Assembly (NCBI GenBank): GCA_030271595.1
Contig: JARXKO010000006.1
Coordinates: forward strand, 2,560-9,273
Direction: 5' to 3'
Origin: Pseudomonadota bacterium
GTDB lineage: Bacteria > Pseudomonadota > Alphaproteobacteria > Sphingomonadales > Sphingomonadaceae
DNA length: 6,714 nt
The notes under the pieces were generated by a model. That model was not told where the DNA came from. It made no database searches and saw only the letters and a program-made list of their open reading frames with translations. Made by a program: the position numbers and the translations under genes. Shown piece after piece: positions 4,949-6,714 of the stretch; the stretch's first letter is position 1, and the number at the start of each line of letters is the position of its first letter.

Positions 4949-6714
4949 GCTTTCTTTTTCGGCGCTGGCTTTTTCTTGAGCGCGGGTTTTTTCCGGGTTG
5001 CGGGCTTGCGCTCCTTGACCGCGGCCTCGCGCGGCGTGTCGCTGACGCTCGGCGCGGTGTCGGCGACCAGCGCCGGCGTCTCGGTCGCCTTGACCCGGAT
5101 CCATTCGAGGATCACGAACAGGATCGCGAACGCGCCCGCCGCCGCGGTCCAGCGGAACACCGTCGCATAGCCGTAGGTGTCGAACGCTTCGCCGGCGATG
5201 CCGCGCCCGAGCGACCCGATGAGAAAGGTCAGCGACGACAGCAAGGCATATTGAACCGCGGTGAAGCGCTTGCTGACGATGCCCGAGAGAAAAGCGACGA
5301 ACGCCGCGCCGGCGATGCCGGTCGAGATATTCTCGTAACTGATCGCCAGCAACAGCCGCACCATGCGCTCGTCCGAGCCCATCGCCACCGCCAGCGCATC
5401 GAGCCGGAGCGTGTGCGCGACCGCGTCGATATACACGCCGCCCTCGGCCAGATCGGCGTACACGAAATTGCCCAGTACGGGCAGGATCGCGCCCAGCAGC
5501 ACCGTCGGCATGCGCCCGGCGCGGAGGAACAGATAGCCGCCGACGGCGATCCCGATCATCGTCATGAAAATGCCGAACACCTTCGACGCGAACGCGACCT
5601 CGTCCTTCGAATAATGGAGGAAATCGAGGTAGAAGGGGAAAGCGAAGCTCGACCAGATATTGTAACACAAGGTGTAGGTCAGGATCAGGCCCATGACGAT
5701 CAGCACGCCCCAGCCGAGCCGCGCCGACAATTCGCCCAGGGGCGCGACCAGCGAGACGTAAAGATGGTTGATCGCGGTGCGCAGCGGGCGGTGATTGGGG
5801 TCGGCTTTGGTCAAGGTGAAACGGCGGCGCGACTTGAGCCAGTTGAGCGTCGCCGCCACGATCAGCGGAACGATGACCGTCGCGACGATGATCCACGGGC
5901 CATAATGTTTGGTGAAATCGGCCACCGACGGCGGCTTCGCGCTGGGGTCGGCGGGGTGGAGCATCAGCACCATGAAGCGCGCGATGCTGACGATCGCCCA
6001 CAGCCAGCCGATGCCGACGATGGCCAGCGCGATGGCCCGCGCCTTGGGCTCGATCGCGCCGGGCTCGTCGAGCGCCTTGTGCAGCGCGTCGGTGTCGGGG
6101 CGATCGGTGTCGGGTGCCTGGAACGCAATGATCGACATGACCCCGATCAATCCGGCCATGACCAGATAGACCGCCGGCCAGCTCATCCGCGCGGCCAGCA
6201 CCAGCGCCAAAGCGCCGCCGACGATCGAGGCGATGCGATAGCCGAACTGGTAAATCGCCGAGAGCAGTTCGACGCTCGTCGTTTCGTCGGCGACATCGAT
6301 CCGCCAGGCGTCGACCGCGACATCCTGGGTGGCCGAAGCGAGCGCGGCGATGACCGCGAAGATCGCGAACTTGCCGATGTCGGTCGCCGGGTTGGTCGAG
6401 GCCAGACCGGCGAAGGCGGCGATCATCACCGCCTGGCACAGCACGATCCAGCTTTTGCGCCGCCCGATCCGTTCGAGCAGCGGCAATTTGAAGCGATCGA
6501 CCACCGGCGACCACAGGAATTTGAAACTGTAACTGAGCCCGATCCACGACAGCACGCCGATGGTCGCGAGATTGACTCCGACCTCGCCGAGCCAGGCGTT
6601 GAGGGTCCCGATCAGCAGCGCGAACGGCAGGCCCGACGAAAAGCCGAACGCCAGCATGGTCGAGGATTTGCGGGTCGCAAGCGCTGCCCGAAGCAGTTTC
6701 AATCCCTTGGGCCG
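4945..6714 (-). CDS. ampG: AmpG-like muropeptide MFS permease, 5' end probably outside window
   Basis: An inner-membrane major-facilitator permease related to AmpG, which imports GlcNAc-anhydro-MurNAc peptides for cell-wall recycling. Family hallmarks, counted from the TTG at 6702, are GFSSGLPFALLIGTLNAWL (20-38), the TIGVLSWIGLSYSFKFLWSP block (47-66) with DRF, GRRKSW (80-85) and ASATQDVAVDAWR (122-134). About 12 or more hydrophobic helices run to about residue 533. Hydrophilic stretches at roughly 196-224 and 285-312 would be cytoplasmic loops. After the last helix comes a 50-residue tail ending in Lys/Ala/Pro repeats (KKPALKKKPAPKKKA). From the TTG the product would be 585 residues, longer than E. 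coli AmpG (491). The frame stays open to the edge (RPKGL precedes), and the GGGA just before the TTG is too close to act as its ribosome site, so I expect the true start beyond 6714. The stop shares CTAG with folC. Confidence 0.87.
   Translation of the reverse strand, partial: RPKGLKLLRAALATRKSSTMLAFGFSSGLPFALLIGTLNAWLGEVGVNLATIGVLSWIGLSYSFKFLWSPVVDRFKLPLLERIGRRKSWIVLCQAVMIAAFAGLASTNPATDIGKFAIFAVIAALASATQDVAVDAWRIDVADETTSVELLSAIYQFGYRIASIVGGALALVLAARMSWPAVYLVMAGLIGVMSIIAFQAPDTDRPDTDALHKALDEPGAIEPKARAIALAIVGIGWLWAIVSIARFMVLMLHPADPSAKPPSVADFTKHYGPWIIVATVIVPLIVAATLNWLKSRRRFTLTKADPNHRPLRTAINHLYVSLVAPLGELSARLGWGVLIVMGLILTYTLCYNIWSSFAFPFYLDFLHYSKDEVAFASKVFGIFMTMIGIAVGGYLFLRAGRMPTVLLGAILPVLGNFVYADLAEGGVYIDAVAHTLRLDALAVAMGSDERMVRLLLAISYENISTGIAGAAFVAFLSGIVSKRFTAVQYALLSSLTFLIGSLGRGIAGEAFDTYGYATVFRWTAAAGAFAILFVILEWIRVKATETPALVADTAPSVSDTPREAAVKERKPATRKKPALKKKPAPKKKA

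Noticed and set aside
4052..6547. 831-codon open frame on the minus strand across folC and the permease gene
   Set aside because: It is antisense to folC and in another frame of the permease gene, and its product is an Arg/Gly/Asp-rich string without family motifs. Long shadow frames are usual in GC-rich DNA.
6700..6702. TTG at 6702 as the real start of the AmpG-like gene
   Set aside because: The frame is open to the window edge with residues RPKGL before it, and the nearest purine-rich site is only one base away, so I treat the gene as partial.
346..6714. Serine hydrolase plus AmpG as a beta-lactam resistance or induction module
   Set aside because: The two genes are more than 3 kb apart with a housekeeping cluster between them, no AmpR- or AmpD-like gene is present, and the hydrolase is not clearly a beta-lactamase.

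Overview
The window looks like chromosomal DNA from a GC-rich alphaproteobacterium, most likely a sphingomonad (Sphingomonadales). This rests on codon usage dominated by G or C at third positions, on LapA-like, PyrF and FolC proteins that read like sphingomonad versions as I remember them, on weak TTG and GTG starts, and on short GC-rich palindromic repeats of a kind I recall from these genomes. No database search was possible, so the taxonomic call is inference.

Layout, left to right. Positions 1-158 (minus) hold the start of a small Glu/Arg-rich protein of unknown function that runs off the left edge. A 187-bp gap follows, with one imperfect inverted repeat. Positions 346-1644 (minus) encode a secreted serine hydrolase of the beta-lactamase / CubicO fold. 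A 152-bp divergent gap separates it from a compact plus-strand housekeeping cluster: a LapA-domain membrane protein, pyrF (overlapping by TTGA), accD (overlapping by ATGA), then a 106-bp gap filled by a repeat and folC. On the minus strand, converging on folC so that the two stop codons share one CTAG, lies an AmpG-like muropeptide permease. Its reading frame is still open at the right edge, so its true start is probably outside the window.

Function. The plus cluster joins pyrimidine synthesis (PyrF), the first committed step of fatty-acid synthesis (AccD) and folate polyglutamylation (FolC) in what looks like one transcription unit. Its first three genes look translationally coupled. AmpG serves cell-wall recycling. 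The serine hydrolase is an accessory periplasmic enzyme of unknown substrate.

Most notable points: (1) the accD-folC gap is a pair of inverted palindromic repeat units that supply folC's only good ribosome binding site inside a hairpin arm, and carry one G-quadruplex motif on each strand; (2) pyrF abuts accD directly, where I would expect trpF-trpB-trpA in relatives; (3) the AmpG-like protein ends in a lysine/alanine/proline tail. I saw no mobile-element protein, CRISPR array, rRNA or tRNA, and no convincing new multi-gene system.
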